Assembly: GCA_037043235.1 (NCBI GenBank)
Contig: JAWRVZ010000030.1
Span: 3,990,001-4,054,000 of the forward strand
DNA: 64,000 bases
DNA from: Rhodeus uyekii
Taxonomy: Eukaryota > Chordata > Actinopteri > Cypriniformes > Acheilognathidae
Direction: 5' to 3'
Below are positions 1 through 10,349 of the stretch, piece after piece. Position 1 is the stretch's first letter. Every line of letters starts with the position of its first letter. Under the pieces are notes generated by a model that saw only the letters and a list, made by a program, of their open reading frames with translations, was not told the origin of the DNA and ran no database searches. Made by a program: the position numbers and the translations under genes.

Positions 1-988
1 GGGAATAGCGAGGTAGCACAGCTGCCGCCCCTGTGAGGCAGAAAAAGTGTTGTGTTTGCAGATTGTGTGTTATTGTAGCGGTTTCTCTTCTTCTTTTTCC
101 TCTTCTCCATTTCCTCCCTCTCATCTGAATCTATCTATGTGCTATATTTGTTCGCATTTCCTGTTTTATTGTTATGGAGAATGGGACTTGGGCCATTACA
201 CAGCTACAATTCATGCAAATGCTATCGAAACCAGAAACGCAACTTTTTGCACTTGGTGCCTCATCAGAATAGAAATCAGTTCCCTGCCCCGAACACACAA
301 CAGCCCTCCTCCCTCCAGATTTCAGACAACATCAGTGGTTATTTGGCATTTCTTAGTTGTGTATTCTTCTTACAGAAATATTGTGAGAAAAAAAATTCTG
401 CAAACAATTATTACTAAACATGTTTTACTGTTGTTGTTTATGTGAGATACAAGACCTTAAGCTGACGTATTTCAGTTCATATTTCAGTTCTGGATCTTAT
501 CCAAAGACAATAACTGTCAAGTCATAGACAACAGAGAAATACAAAGTATGTACGTGTAAACATAGTTTCCTTTTCTCCCCAGAGAAAATTTAGAGTTTAA
601 ACAGGAAAGATTCACTGATACATTTGTACAACACAATAAAATTCTTATGATGTTCAACCAAAGAAAAGTCATTTAATAAAAGCCAGTGTATCAAAGCTTT
701 CACTGGTGCATTCATTTCAAGCTCTACAGTTCTCACAGAAGAATAAGAGAAAGGGAGTGAAAAAAGGGCTGAGATATAATCAAGGAACATTTCTGATTTC
801 TCTAGTCATGAATTTTTGATTACTCTTTCAATTATGCCAATTTGTACATATATTCTAACACCGCGATTACATCAGTTAAATTCACAAAACATTAGTCTCA
901 AATAGAACCTATTCAAGATATGAATCCTATATGAAATCTTACGAAAGCAAAACACATGCTAGCCACACACTGATTAACATACAGATTT
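1..988. other. Intergenic AT-rich DNA, no feature recognised
   Basis: I see no gene, splice-bounded exon or repeat family here. Short open frames on both strands are low in complexity or lack any recognisable motif. The segment ends at the SINE3 fragment that follows. Confidence 0.5.
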
Positions 989-1260
989 AACCTCGACATC
1001 CTGGCCAAATTTGCCCATTGGTCTTGGTCCATCCTTCTTGGCCTTCATATATACTGATTTGTTTCATTGCTCTGTCCCCTCTCCTTTAGTAAGCTGGTGT
1101 GTGGTGAGCATTCTGGAGCAATATGGCTGCCGTCGCATCATCCAGGTGGATGCTGCACATTGGTGGTGGTTGAGGAGATTCCCCCTTCCATGTAAAGCGT
1201 TTTGAGTGTATGAAAAAGCGCTATATAAATGTAATGTATTATTATTATTTTACATTTTGC
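989..1260 (+). repeat. SINE3 fragment (3' part, 5S head missing)
   Basis: The segment carries the distal body and tail of the fish SINE3 element: a block containing ctggccaaattt, then atatggctgccgtcgcatca, then the tail agcgctatataaatgtaatg and an ATT-rich end. It is the reverse complement of the fuller copy at 50446-50977, which still has the 5S-rRNA-like head. Here the head is absent, as expected for a 5'-truncated retroposed copy. About 80 bp near 1025-1090 diverge from the other copy. Family assignment rests on memory of SINE3; homology to the second copy is visible directly. Confidence 0.8.
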
Positions 1261-2384
1261 AGAGTGAAGAAAGAATATTATAAAGAGTAGAGGTTGATTT
1301 AAGAAATTTGTAAGAAAATGAAACTCTTAAACAAAAATGTTTATGAAATTAATTACTATTAAAAAAAATGCAACCTCTATTTTAAAGGATGACTGAACAA
1401 ATGAATGTAGAAAAGTTGACATTACAATGTCTTGAACTAATAATGCCAAGTTTGGTGGTGTGGTTTGAGTTAGACAAAATCACTTGGGATAAAAGTGTCC
1501 CCCAAATACAAAACAAATTAAAAATTCATATTTAGTTGAGTATACTAAAAATCCTGAAGTTGGTTGCGTCAACTTTTCGAGTTGTTTTTTCAACTTCAGA
1601 TATTTTCATATTCTTTAAATAAGCTACATTGAATGTGAGCTGTCACACAGAGATTTCTGTGAATGCAAATTTAAGTTTGTCCCATTTATTACAGCTCTTC
1701 AGCTTAGACAGCAAAGGAACTTACCATTGTCCAATTAGTAGTGAGAGGAAATACAAATCTCTTTAAAATACAAATTAAGACAGTTTGATTGAAAGTACAT
1801 GCAACCAAAACTTTGACTCTCAAACGGTCGAGAATTTAACTGTTTAACCCAAGTCTTCCAAAGTGACAGGTCTGCTTTACATGATGAACATATAATTTAG
1901 GCAAACATTGATCAACGCACATACATATTGCATATCAAATATGGTAATGAGAAGCTAAACAATTATTTTTCATCACATACAACATGGGTATTTCATTCTA
2001 AATAATAAATTCTAACTTACTAATACTCCATAAGATTGAAGCACTGTAATCATGGTCTTCAAATTATTACAGTTCTTCCATGAATGCAATTGTTATTGCC
2101 TGGCAATTGCTTTTCAGTTAGTAAAGTTGTTAAAATATCTCATTTCTGTCTAATACACACTAACTGAGGCACACTGACTGAGGTTTGATGATCAAAACAA
2201 CAGCGACTCTACTATCAGAATTGGATGTTAGGGTTGGATGTTTAAAATAAATGTGCAGCGCAAAAGCCAGTTGTTTCTCATGACCAGTTTGAAATTGGAT
2301 TTTCTTTTGTGCAGTAGTCTGTGAATGTGTTAAACATACAGTGTTTGTCTAGTCTCTTCAGGCTTAAACTAAATCACTGCTGGC
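1261..2384. other. Intergenic AT-rich DNA, nothing recognised
   Basis: Largely A+T with short homopolymers. Around 1400-1620 it carries weak internal repetition (caactt/aagttg words) of the kind seen in decayed fish MITEs, but no terminal repeats or target duplications could be placed. Confidence 0.4.
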
Positions 2385-2945
2385 ATTCCATCAGCGTTGT
2401 TTCTTTGAAGATACCTCCTTGATCCCGCATTTTCATTTTTGTCTTACGTTGAATCCATCTTTACCTATTTTATGCAGCCACAAGGAATATTAATGTAGCG
2501 CCTTTCAAAAAAGTGTTGTCTCATCGCTGGAGAGATAACATTGTTAGGAGCCCATATCCAAACTATAGCGCTTTGAAGGCACTTTTTTTTTTTGATGGGC
2601 ATCGCTGAGTACGCAACTTATGTGTCCCACTCTGCTTTCTCAAATCGGTATATTAGCATCCTATTGGAAGCTTTTCCCTCGCTGATGAGACAAACCAAAT
2701 AAAATCTTGATGCACAATTTCTCCAGACGCGCAGGATGACAATTATTACCATGCAGGATAACATTTGTTGTTGGTTGATTACGCTAATGAGAATGCACAA
2801 GAATATGAACTGCTTAAATTTTATTGAAATTAGGCTTAATTGCTGATGGCACCTCAGGTTAATTTGTATTCCCTTGCCCAAATGTGTGTTTGTGGATTCA
2901 GCTAAGAGTTTATTACAGCTCTTATTTAGTAAGGGGGAGTGGGAT
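2385..2945. other. Candidate conserved non-coding segment
   Basis: This stretch lacks repeat signatures, has more balanced base composition than its neighbours, and contains clustered TAAT/ATTA homeodomain-type cores (for example gattacgctaatgagaatgc near 2777 and the A/T-rich words after 2815). There is no coding signature. Such segments are common around developmental genes in fish, but no cross-species comparison is possible here, so this is only a nomination. Confidence 0.2.
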
Positions 2946-3085
2946 GGGTGCAAAGCGAGGATGGGGTCTGACAGAGGTTGGTGTGAAGATGATGTCTGAG
3001 CTGTTTCACAAAAAAATAATCCTTAGAATATTCAGAGAATATTGCTATAGATATAGGTTTGGACTTATGAAGCAATTATGTCATA

Positions 3086-3160
3086 GAACAAAGAAAAAAA
3101 CAGACAAGGATTGGGGCTAAACCTAATCCATTAACTTTATAGTGAAACATGTCAAAGACT
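3086..3160 (+). repeat. Short dispersed duplicate next to MITE (copy 1)
   Basis: The segment with aaaaaacagacaagg, ctaaacctaat and atgtcaaagactag is repeated with divergence about 900 bp away at 3990-4075, in the same orientation. The pair flanks the MITE at 3165-3741. The duplicate may be part of an older element into which the MITE inserted. Confidence 0.5.
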
Positions 3161-3164
3161 AGTA

Positions 3165-3741
3165 CCGTATTTTCCTGCATATTTTCCTGTAAAAACATAG
3201 CGGGTATAACCCGCACCCTTATATAACCCGCACCCATAGAGTGATGAACTTTTTTGTTTAAGTTCACATTTTGAATTTCGAATGTTGCTCGCATGACATC
3301 AATTATCCATAACTGTTCAGGCTCGGTACACAGTGCTTGTGCGCGAAATTCAAACAATAAGAGAAACAAACACAAGTCAGAATCAGAACAAAAAGAAAAA
3401 GCAGTCTCTCCCGCTGTGCAGCAACACGTCCCTTAAGAAGTGTGTTGATCATCGGATGAGATGAGCCCGCCCTCATGGCAGCACAGCCAATCATATCTTC
3501 TTGCATGATTGACAGGTCAGACAGCCTATCAGCGCTAGCTGTTAGTGACAGTGATAGTACAAGCGCAAGAGACAACAGCTCTCGCAACAAAAAAAAACTG
3601 AAAGAAAATACCGCAAAAAAAAAACAAATATATTTAAATATTAGTATGTGTAAAAATACGTTTTACCCTTATATAACCCGCTCCCCCCGCGGGGTTTGTA
3701 AAATCTGGTATAACCCGCGGGTTATATGCAGGAAATTATGG
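3165..3741. mobile_element. TA-flanked MITE with inverted ends, copy 1 (577 bp)
   Basis: The element begins ccgtattttcctgcatat and ends atatgcaggaaattatgg, imperfect inverted repeats, each end abutting TA (3163-3164 and 3742-3743). Subterminal segments repeat the phrase tataacccgc, and this whole end region is itself mirrored at the other end. A second copy in opposite orientation lies at 60386-60987. TA duplication and short internal length point to a Tc1/mariner-like non-autonomous element. No transposase is present. Open frames inside are mirrored in the second copy and are best explained by DNA homology. Confidence 0.85.
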
Positions 3742-3743
3742 TA

Positions 3744-4689
3744 AGTTTGAGGTAAATTACACAAATAATTACGAATAAACTGCAAGTAACACACTAAGTT
3801 AAATATTTTAAGTAAAAACACAAAATTTGTGTTTTTTTATTTTAAAACACACTCCATGTAAAAAAAAAATTACAATGTGGTGTTAGTGTTGAACATGTAA
3901 GCTTGTAAGCTCAATATTCATTTGAGTTTTTTCAAAACCGTTGAGCCATTGGGTTACAATTTTTTTTCTGAAGGAAGGATGTCGGCAAAAAAAGACTAAC
4001 AAAAAACAGACAAGTATTGATACTAAACCTAATTCAGATACTTTCTTGTGAAAAAATGTCAAAGAGCTGTTCCATTTCATGTTTGTTTTGTATTGTTTTT
4101 CTGATTAATTATTGATGCAGACTGCTTTTATTCCCATTGAGCGCCCCATCAAAGAATAATTAATAGCGTAGGGGAAAACGCTCTTTGATTCCTTTCAGAC
4201 TGAACCTGTGAGAGAAGTAAAGACGAGCTGTTTGGCTGAGAACTGAAAGCACTTGAAACATGCTGTATGCAGGTTCGGGGAGAAACAAAGCAGGAGGTGG
4301 ACAATCAAATGTAACAGTAAATTTCTTCAATCAAAAACACACTAGAGTGATGCCACGAATTCAGCACAAATCTCTGCTTGAGAAAGAGATCGTATCCCTT
4401 TCTCAGAAAGTTTCAACAACAACATCAAGATATTTTTGTTTTTTCGGGCTTGAACATTAGTTTGTTGATAAAGTTTCAGTTTTTTGTTCTATTCATCAAA
4501 AGTCATATATATCTCACCAAAAATATCAATAATAATGGTTAATTGAAACATAACACCACATTTACAAAATACAAATTAAAAATAACCTTTATTAAATCCA
4601 AACATCAAATATTTCTTTCAACTTAAGTCCCTATGTTTTGATCAAAACTAAAACTAAAACAGTAACAGCGGTTGCCAGACATTCAGTGC
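3744..4689. other. Intergenic DNA with decayed repeat sequence
   Basis: 3744-3900 contains phrases typical of fish MITE debris (aagtaacacactaagtt, runs of A and T). The rest is AT-rich without recognisable genes or boundaries. Confidence 0.4.
3990..4075 (+). repeat. Short dispersed duplicate (copy 2)
   Basis: Diverged second copy of 3086-3160: it shares aaaaaacagacaag, tactaaacctaat and aatgtcaaagag in the same order. Identity is roughly 80 percent by eye. Function unknown; likely residue of an old repeat. Confidence 0.5.
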
Positions 4690-4975
4690 GCCTAGGGGAG
4701 CAGAAGCTCTACCTGCGTACGGTATAACTCTTGTGAGAGGAGCACTCCACTCTCACCCTACACCCCCTTTTCAACAAATAGACTCCTCACAAGCTCAGGA
4801 GTCGACACAGCTCACGGAACATGCAGGAGCGTCTACAGGAGACTCTCCTCTGAGAACTATATTAGTGCTCAGCTATCTACAAGAGCAGAGCCCTAAAAAC
4901 CCTCAGAACGAGAAGAGACCGAAGAGCTACGTTCTGAAGCATTTGGGGTGGCTTCTTGCTAGGAAGGACCTAGAG
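4690..4975. repeat. GC-richer segment of unknown repeat origin (left part)
   Basis: This segment continues directly at 6195-6450 once the hAT element and one copy of its target duplication are removed. Its composition is clearly richer in G+C than the flanks, with phrases such as gcggagctcactcagtagcc in the right part. It resembles a decayed retroelement, but I cannot name the family. Confidence 0.35.
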
Positions 4976-6186
4976 CAGTGGTTCTTAACCTGGGTTCGAT
5001 CGAACCCCAGGGGTTCGGTGAGTCAGTCTTAGGGGTTCGGTGGAGCAGTGGTCCCCAAATATGACGGCAAAACCGTGCCATTAATATACGATTGCAAAAC
5101 TGATGTTTGCGTGTGCTAAATTACATCCGCGAGCGGAAAACACAGCCACACGCGTAAATACGGGTACCCGCAAGCTCATTTTAATAACTTGCGCGCACGC
5201 GCGAACATTCGTCCGCTCTCGATTGCTGTTTTTGTTCGCGCGAGCATTTTTATTTTTGTCAGATTTGGGGCTTGCTCATTTAACAGTAACATAAAATGTC
5301 ATTGGTTTGTTTCCTTTTCTCCAGAGGTCAGTTGTGATTTGACGCCTGTGATTATCAAACTAGAGCTGAGGCAAAGATATTTATGGAAGCCCGTTTCTGC
5401 CACAGTTGAGAAAAAAAAGATAATTTAAGTCGAAATATTGACTTAGTATCTTGAAATAACGAGAAACTTTCTCGAAATAATGACTTAACTTCTCGTGTTT
5501 CTCCGCATGGTCAAAGAGTGTAAATGCGAGATCACAGCAAACATGACACGTTCTGTAAAACAGCTGTTAAAGTCAGTGTGTTAATCAATGATATAATTAA
5601 AGAACATGCATGATAAATTATCAGTATATAAGAGGGGATTCCATAGTATATAGTATTTTATTCATTTGTATTTTATTCATTTTGTATTTCAAACAGAGGA
5701 ATTATAGACTGAGGTATTATAGTGTTGTATAATATTGTATTATAGTGACTCTTTATGATGAAACTGCACATCAAAGAGCATCCACTAAATTTGGTTACCG
5801 CCCTGCTTCTGTTCCATTTCCATACCTTCCTATGCGCATGGAAAAGTGTGCAAAATATACTGATAATTTATAATTGATGTTACTATAGATTGCATCTTAT
5901 ATATTACGCAGACTTTAACTAAGACAGCTGTTCTTATTGCATGAAAAATCAGATTAACGTTATATTTATTCATTAAGTTTAAGTGTAATAATATTAACGC
6001 GAATTTCGCGGATGCTCTTTGATGTGTAGGTTCATCATAAAGAGTCACTATAACGACTATATGAGTATAAAGAGTCACTATAATGACCCCCCCTCCCCCC
6101 GGGGGGTGCGATGGGCCCAGGGGTTCGGTGAATGCGCATATGAAACTGGTGGGGTTCAGTACCTCCAAAAAGGTTAAGAACCACTG
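4976..6186. mobile_element. Non-autonomous hAT element (1211 bp)
   Basis: Terminal inverted repeats cagtggttcttaacct and aggttaagaaccactg are perfect over 16 bp. They are followed inward on both sides by repeated ggggttcggtg phrases. The 8-bp target duplication acctagag sits at 4968-4975 and 6187-6194, exact on both sides. Length, ends and 8-bp duplication are diagnostic of the hAT superfamily. No transposase frame is present. Internally it holds a long inverted repeat (5741-5783 with 6010-6052) that could be a second MITE nested within it. Confidence 0.93.
5741..6052. repeat. Long inverted repeat inside the hAT element
   Basis: Arm 5741-5783 is the reverse complement of 6010-6052 with 41 of 43 positions matching, separated by about 226 bp. 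A third partial arm copy (aaagagtcactata) follows at 6069-6082. The arrangement looks like a small foldback MITE inserted into or captured by the hAT element, though no clear target duplication can be read. Confidence 0.7.
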
Positions 6187-6194
6187 ACCTAGAG

Positions 6195-6450
6195 CCTACC
6201 ACGCCGTGCAGGCACACTGCTCGTCATCGCTAGGTGACCTCGGGTGGGCGGAGCTCACTCAGTAGCCGAAACATGGAAAACCACTCTCACTACAGAGAAA
6301 ACACCTCACGCAATGTCTGACTGGGCGGTTCTTCTATTTCCGTTCGAAAAAGTGAACCTCTGCTTCAAGAGGAGGTCTACTCTAGCTACTGGCTCCTGGG
6401 CAGAGGCCTCAGCTCTGTCAAGAAACAGTGTCAATTTTAATTTCAGGGTG
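6195..6450. repeat. GC-richer segment of unknown repeat origin (right part)
   Basis: Continuation of 4690-4975 after the hAT insertion. The small open frames across it do not match any family I recognise. Confidence 0.35.
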
Positions 6451-7640
6451 TTTTGAATCTGGGGACGAAAAAACAGGAATCGCAATATTAAACTAATTCA
6501 AACTAAACGTTAAAAGGCTCTTTTATGTTTCAAAGTAAGGAGCAGTGCTGTTGAGCGTTCTACATGCTTGCGCTTTTAGAACAGTCTGGAGTTCCGAAAT
6601 AGCCGACATTTACGTCAAGAAATTGCTTTGATCTACTGCTGGTTAATAATCTTTGTTTAATTTATGGTTGTTTTAAGATGAAGGGGTAGCTGTAAATTAG
6701 CATTTTGGACAAGAAGGTTTTAATGGCATTTTGTTTTCATATTATGTTAGTATAATAACATAGTTTTTACAAGCGCAACTGATTTGTTTATGTGATCACT
6801 ATAATTCTGCTGTTTCACAAGCGCCACCTTCTGGCAAAGAGCGAATTCATAAATAATTGACAGGAAGCTACATATACTAAATGAAGCAAAGCTGTAGAGT
6901 TACATTTAAGCTATGTTAAGGCACAAAGAAATATGACAACCTATATGACAACCACCTTAAAAACTGGTGGTACATAGCGAAAAAACTAAGAAGAAAATGT
7001 GAGCTTCACCTCACGTCTTCTCTAACTTGTCAAATATTATTTATTGACATACAGAAGTCTAAAAACACAAAATAACTTGCATTAATCCAACAGTATGTTA
7101 TCAAGGATATATTGGGCATCCAGTAAAACAGATCCATATGATCCAAAAGAATACCAAAAGCATTAAATAATATGTTATAGTCTGCACACATCAATGCTAT
7201 ACTGACCTCAGGTCCGACCTCTTTTTAGATAATCCCTGTCCTCCAGTCAAGTTGTCAGAGACAACCTAAACAGTGAACAGTAAGCCTATGAATTCTTGCT
7301 GCTCGCCCATTCCTCATTTTTTCTTTTGCTGTACGTATATCTTTTGAAGACAAAGGGCATTCAATAGACTCTTCATCATTATAAAATTCCTCTGCCAGTA
7401 ACAAGTTCCCTGTACGCATAACTAGTCCTAGCAACCGACAGCTCCTCTGTGGACAATAGAGTCCTCGGTGACTTTGTCTATTGACCATGCAAATGCTATT
7501 TTGTATTTGGGGTGCAGTGCAGATTTGTAGATGTGCAGGAGGATTTCTTGAGGCGTATCCAATGCTGCTTAAAGCAGAGGATCCATTAAAATAAAGCAAT
7601 ATAGGATGAGTGAAATGGAAAAGATTGGACGTTAAATCAT
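6451..7640. other. Intergenic DNA, nothing recognised
   Basis: No repeat termini, exon-like frames or RNA genes could be identified. An open frame at 7255-7644 minus has no recognisable domain and no supporting context. Confidence 0.4.
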
Positions 7641-7643
7641 TCA

Positions 7644-7800
7644 ATACACTGGAGGAAAAAAAATGTGTAGGATTTACTTAGTAAAAGTAAATTTCACAAA
7701 TTACAGAGAAATGCTAAGTAACGCATTGAACTAAAAGTGAAATTTTGAAGTATATAGGATGAAAAAGTATTTTCTTGTGAAACATACTCCAATAAACCTT
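7644..7800 (+). repeat. Decayed MITE-type repeat
   Basis: It begins tacactggaggaaaaaaaat, then gtgtaggatttactt. The same phrases occur in inverse orientation near 52540-52580 (aagtaaatcctacatcat then tttttcagtgta). This is a frequent terminal motif of a fish interspersed repeat; boundaries are uncertain. Confidence 0.45.
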
Positions 7801-8047
7801 TTTTTTTACATTCAGGCAGTAACATGGTGGCTGGGCAACTGAACCGAAATAGCAAATCATTTCTATGATGCAGCTCAGGTTCAAATAGTAATTTTACGCA
7901 GTCAAGTTTTGTCAGAGTTGTTGAGTTGTTCTGCTCACTTTTGAGGATCGAGAACTGATTTTTTTGTCATGTTTCGGAAAAAATCAAAACACGCACTCTT
8001 ATGCACTGCGAACAGAACAATGTACTATAATACTCTGTTTTTAATAA

Positions 8048-8390
8048 TCTGGTAACACTCTAAATAAGGTTTCATTTCTTAACATTAGTTAACATGAACT
8101 CACAATGAACAATACTTCAACAGCATTTATTATCTTAGTGAATGTTTATTTTTTCATTTTCTAATAAAAAAACTGTTAATATTAGATAATGCAGTATGAG
8201 CTAACATGAACAAACAATGAACAATGTTTTACTAATGTATCAAAGGTGCATAAATGCTGTAAAAATATATTGCACATATTAGTTGATGTTAACTAATGCA
8301 TTAACAAATATTATTATAAATTATAAATGACTATTTGAATATTCTATAGTACATTTAATCTTTGTATTATAAAAATATATAATACACATA
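8048..8390 (+). repeat. Interspersed fish repeat, attagttaacatgaac type
   Basis: It starts with ggtaacactctaaataagg and contains ttaacattagttaacatgaa and aacaatgaacaatg. Another block near 8220 has gaacaatgttttactaatg, and 8285 has ttaactaatgcattaac. The order matches an abundant non-autonomous DNA repeat of cyprinid genomes known to me by sequence pattern. The far end is not clear. Confidence 0.6.
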
Positions 8391-9007
8391 AACGTTAGAT
8401 TGTCACAGATTGTCTAGAAAGAAGACATTGCTGCTACAATGTTTTGTTTCTAATTTTTTAATCTCTTATTTTTTTAATTATCTTATTTTTAAAGTGCTTA
8501 TTTTTTAATACTGACCAAGAAGGAATTTACTATTTTAAGGTTTTAATGCAGCATTCATAACAAAAGCCATTGAATTGAAGCTTCTGTTAAAATGACTTTA
8601 TTCTGAGGAATTAAGATGCTTTTATATTTTATGTTACGCCCTGCTCTCTCACAAGGAAGCATGTCCAGTCTTTAGCTAAATGTGGGTCGCCGGGTCTGGA
8701 AATTCCCTGTGTAGCCTGACAAGTTCACTGGCAGTCTTTTATGAGATGGCCAATTTATCCAACATCGCAGAGCCCATATTCATATGAATAAAACATCTGT
8801 CTGCACTCTGAGACTGAAGACAGGCAGATGAACCAACAGAAGTATTAATACAAAAGACATGTCAACATAAAGCCCAGACATGATTTGCCAATTTCTTGGT
8901 TTGTTTTCCAGCCTTTCCCAGCAGTGACAAAACTGTACTTGACACAGTAAATATACAAAAACAAAAAGTGTAATTACAAAATGAACCATTAATATACACA
9001 ACAAATA
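8391..9007. other. Intergenic DNA, nothing recognised
   Basis: AT-rich sequence leading up to the DIRS terminal repeat. The minus-strand open frame at 8780-9019 is hydrophobic but has no family match and runs into the retroelement. Confidence 0.4.
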
Positions 9008-9440
9008 GTTCCCTTTCAAGAGAACCCGCGCTGCGTTAAGTGGGGAACGCCATCATGAAGCATGTATGTAATCTGACCAATCGTGTGAAAAGACGTCAGA
9101 AGCAGGTGACATCACGAACCAGGAATCTACAAATGCTAGCCACGCCAAACAGACGACTGCTTCTGTCTCCTCAGTAGCGCTCTATGTGATCTACTCGCCA
9201 CCTCTTTCCCCAGCCTATGAGAAGCTGGCCAACAGAAAGGCAGGACGTTTGTCCTAAAAGTAAACTTGACAAACGTTTCCTGCCTTTGCGAGTCTGGCCT
9301 CCTCGTCAGGGTCTGCCGTTTTTTTTCCCAACCTTCACACTGAGGTGTCGAGGTCGTGGAAGAAACCAGCCTCCTATAGGGTGCATAACCCCAACACTGA
9401 AATGTATGCATCGATATTGGGGCTGAAAGTGTATGGTCAT
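9008..9440 (+). mobile_element. DIRS-type retrotransposon, 5' part
   Basis: The start gttccctttcaagagaaccc followed by cgctgcgt is the characteristic terminal segment of fish DIRS1-like retrotransposons, followed by their GC-rich leader and early gag region. The element is interrupted at 9440 by a hAT insertion and resumes at 15988 after the 8-bp duplication. Reading across the junction restores a continuous sequence (ggctgaaagtgtatggtcat running into gcggtaatgcc). DIRS elements encode Gag, RT/RNase H, methyltransferase-like and tyrosine recombinase; only the first two are traceable here. Confidence 0.75.
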
Positions 9441-9847
9441 TACGGATGAGCAAGTAAAGCATTATCTGTATCTGTAAACCATAAGAATTATCTGTATCTG
9501 TATCTGTACTCGGACTGGGCAGGGCCTAACCCGGAAGTCGGCGGGGCTTTAACCAGTATGTTATTTTTAATCATGCAATTTATATTGATCAGAAATTGTT
9601 ATATTTATTGCTGCTTAGAAAACTGCTTACATGACAGCATCAGCATTGAGCTTCAGATCAATGGGTTTGATCACGATAACAAACAAACTATATAGAGAAC
9701 AAGTTTTGCAACAATGAATAGAACTCATGCGGTTGCAATTATGAAGAAAATGCAATAACATAACTTTCTTTTTTTTTACTTTAGATTTTTTTATGATCAG
9801 TGTAATTTTTTTAATTTCCACACAAAAATAACAGGTATGCATGTGTG

Positions 9848-10196
9848 TGTTATGTAATGCAGTTCCTTCAGAGCGCTTCCCTAGCGCGAGTGTGCGATGC
9901 GGAGAGAACTTGGAGACAAGGATGAATCAACAGAAACACTTTAATTCAAAAAAGGCAAAACAAAAGGCACGCGAGGGTGCAAAAGTCCACAGGAGAAACA
10001 TTCAGGAAACATCCACACACACTCGGAAGTTACATCGACTCACAATCAACAACTGACAAAGACATGATGCACAAGAGGGTTTAAATACACTAGGAAATGA
10101 CAAACAGGTGGGACACTAAATGAGTAATCAAACTAACAAGACATCTACGGGAACACAAGAGGGACAAAACAGGCGGATCAGGACCAGACTATGACA
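9848..10196 (-). repeat. 3' LTR of element A
   Basis: 349 bp, the downstream LTR in the element's minus orientation. It contains an ATTAAA-type polyadenylation hexamer on the minus strand at 9940-9945 and a TATA-like box. The self-primer segment is at 10048-10057. Confidence 0.92.
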
Positions 10197-10231
10197 GTAG
10201 CTCCCCCTCCCGGAAGGCGCGACCTCGCGCC
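10197..10231 (-). promoter_or_regulatory. Polypurine tract and GC palindrome of element A
   Basis: Read on the minus strand, ggcgcgaggtcgcgcc (10216-10231) is followed by ttccgggagggggagctac and then the 3' LTR. The purine-rich part is the expected plus-strand primer of reverse transcription. The palindrome has two 7-bp arms (ggcgcga and tcgcgcc) around gg, and occurs identically in element B at 13405-13420. Confidence 0.75.
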
Positions 10232-10349
10232 TAAGGTGGTTAACAGCGGAGGGAGGGAGGGGGACCAGGGGGGGGGACCAAACAGAACAAACAATACCAC
10301 TTTAACATGGGTGGGAGGGTGGGCACCCTGGAGACCGGGATACACAGAG

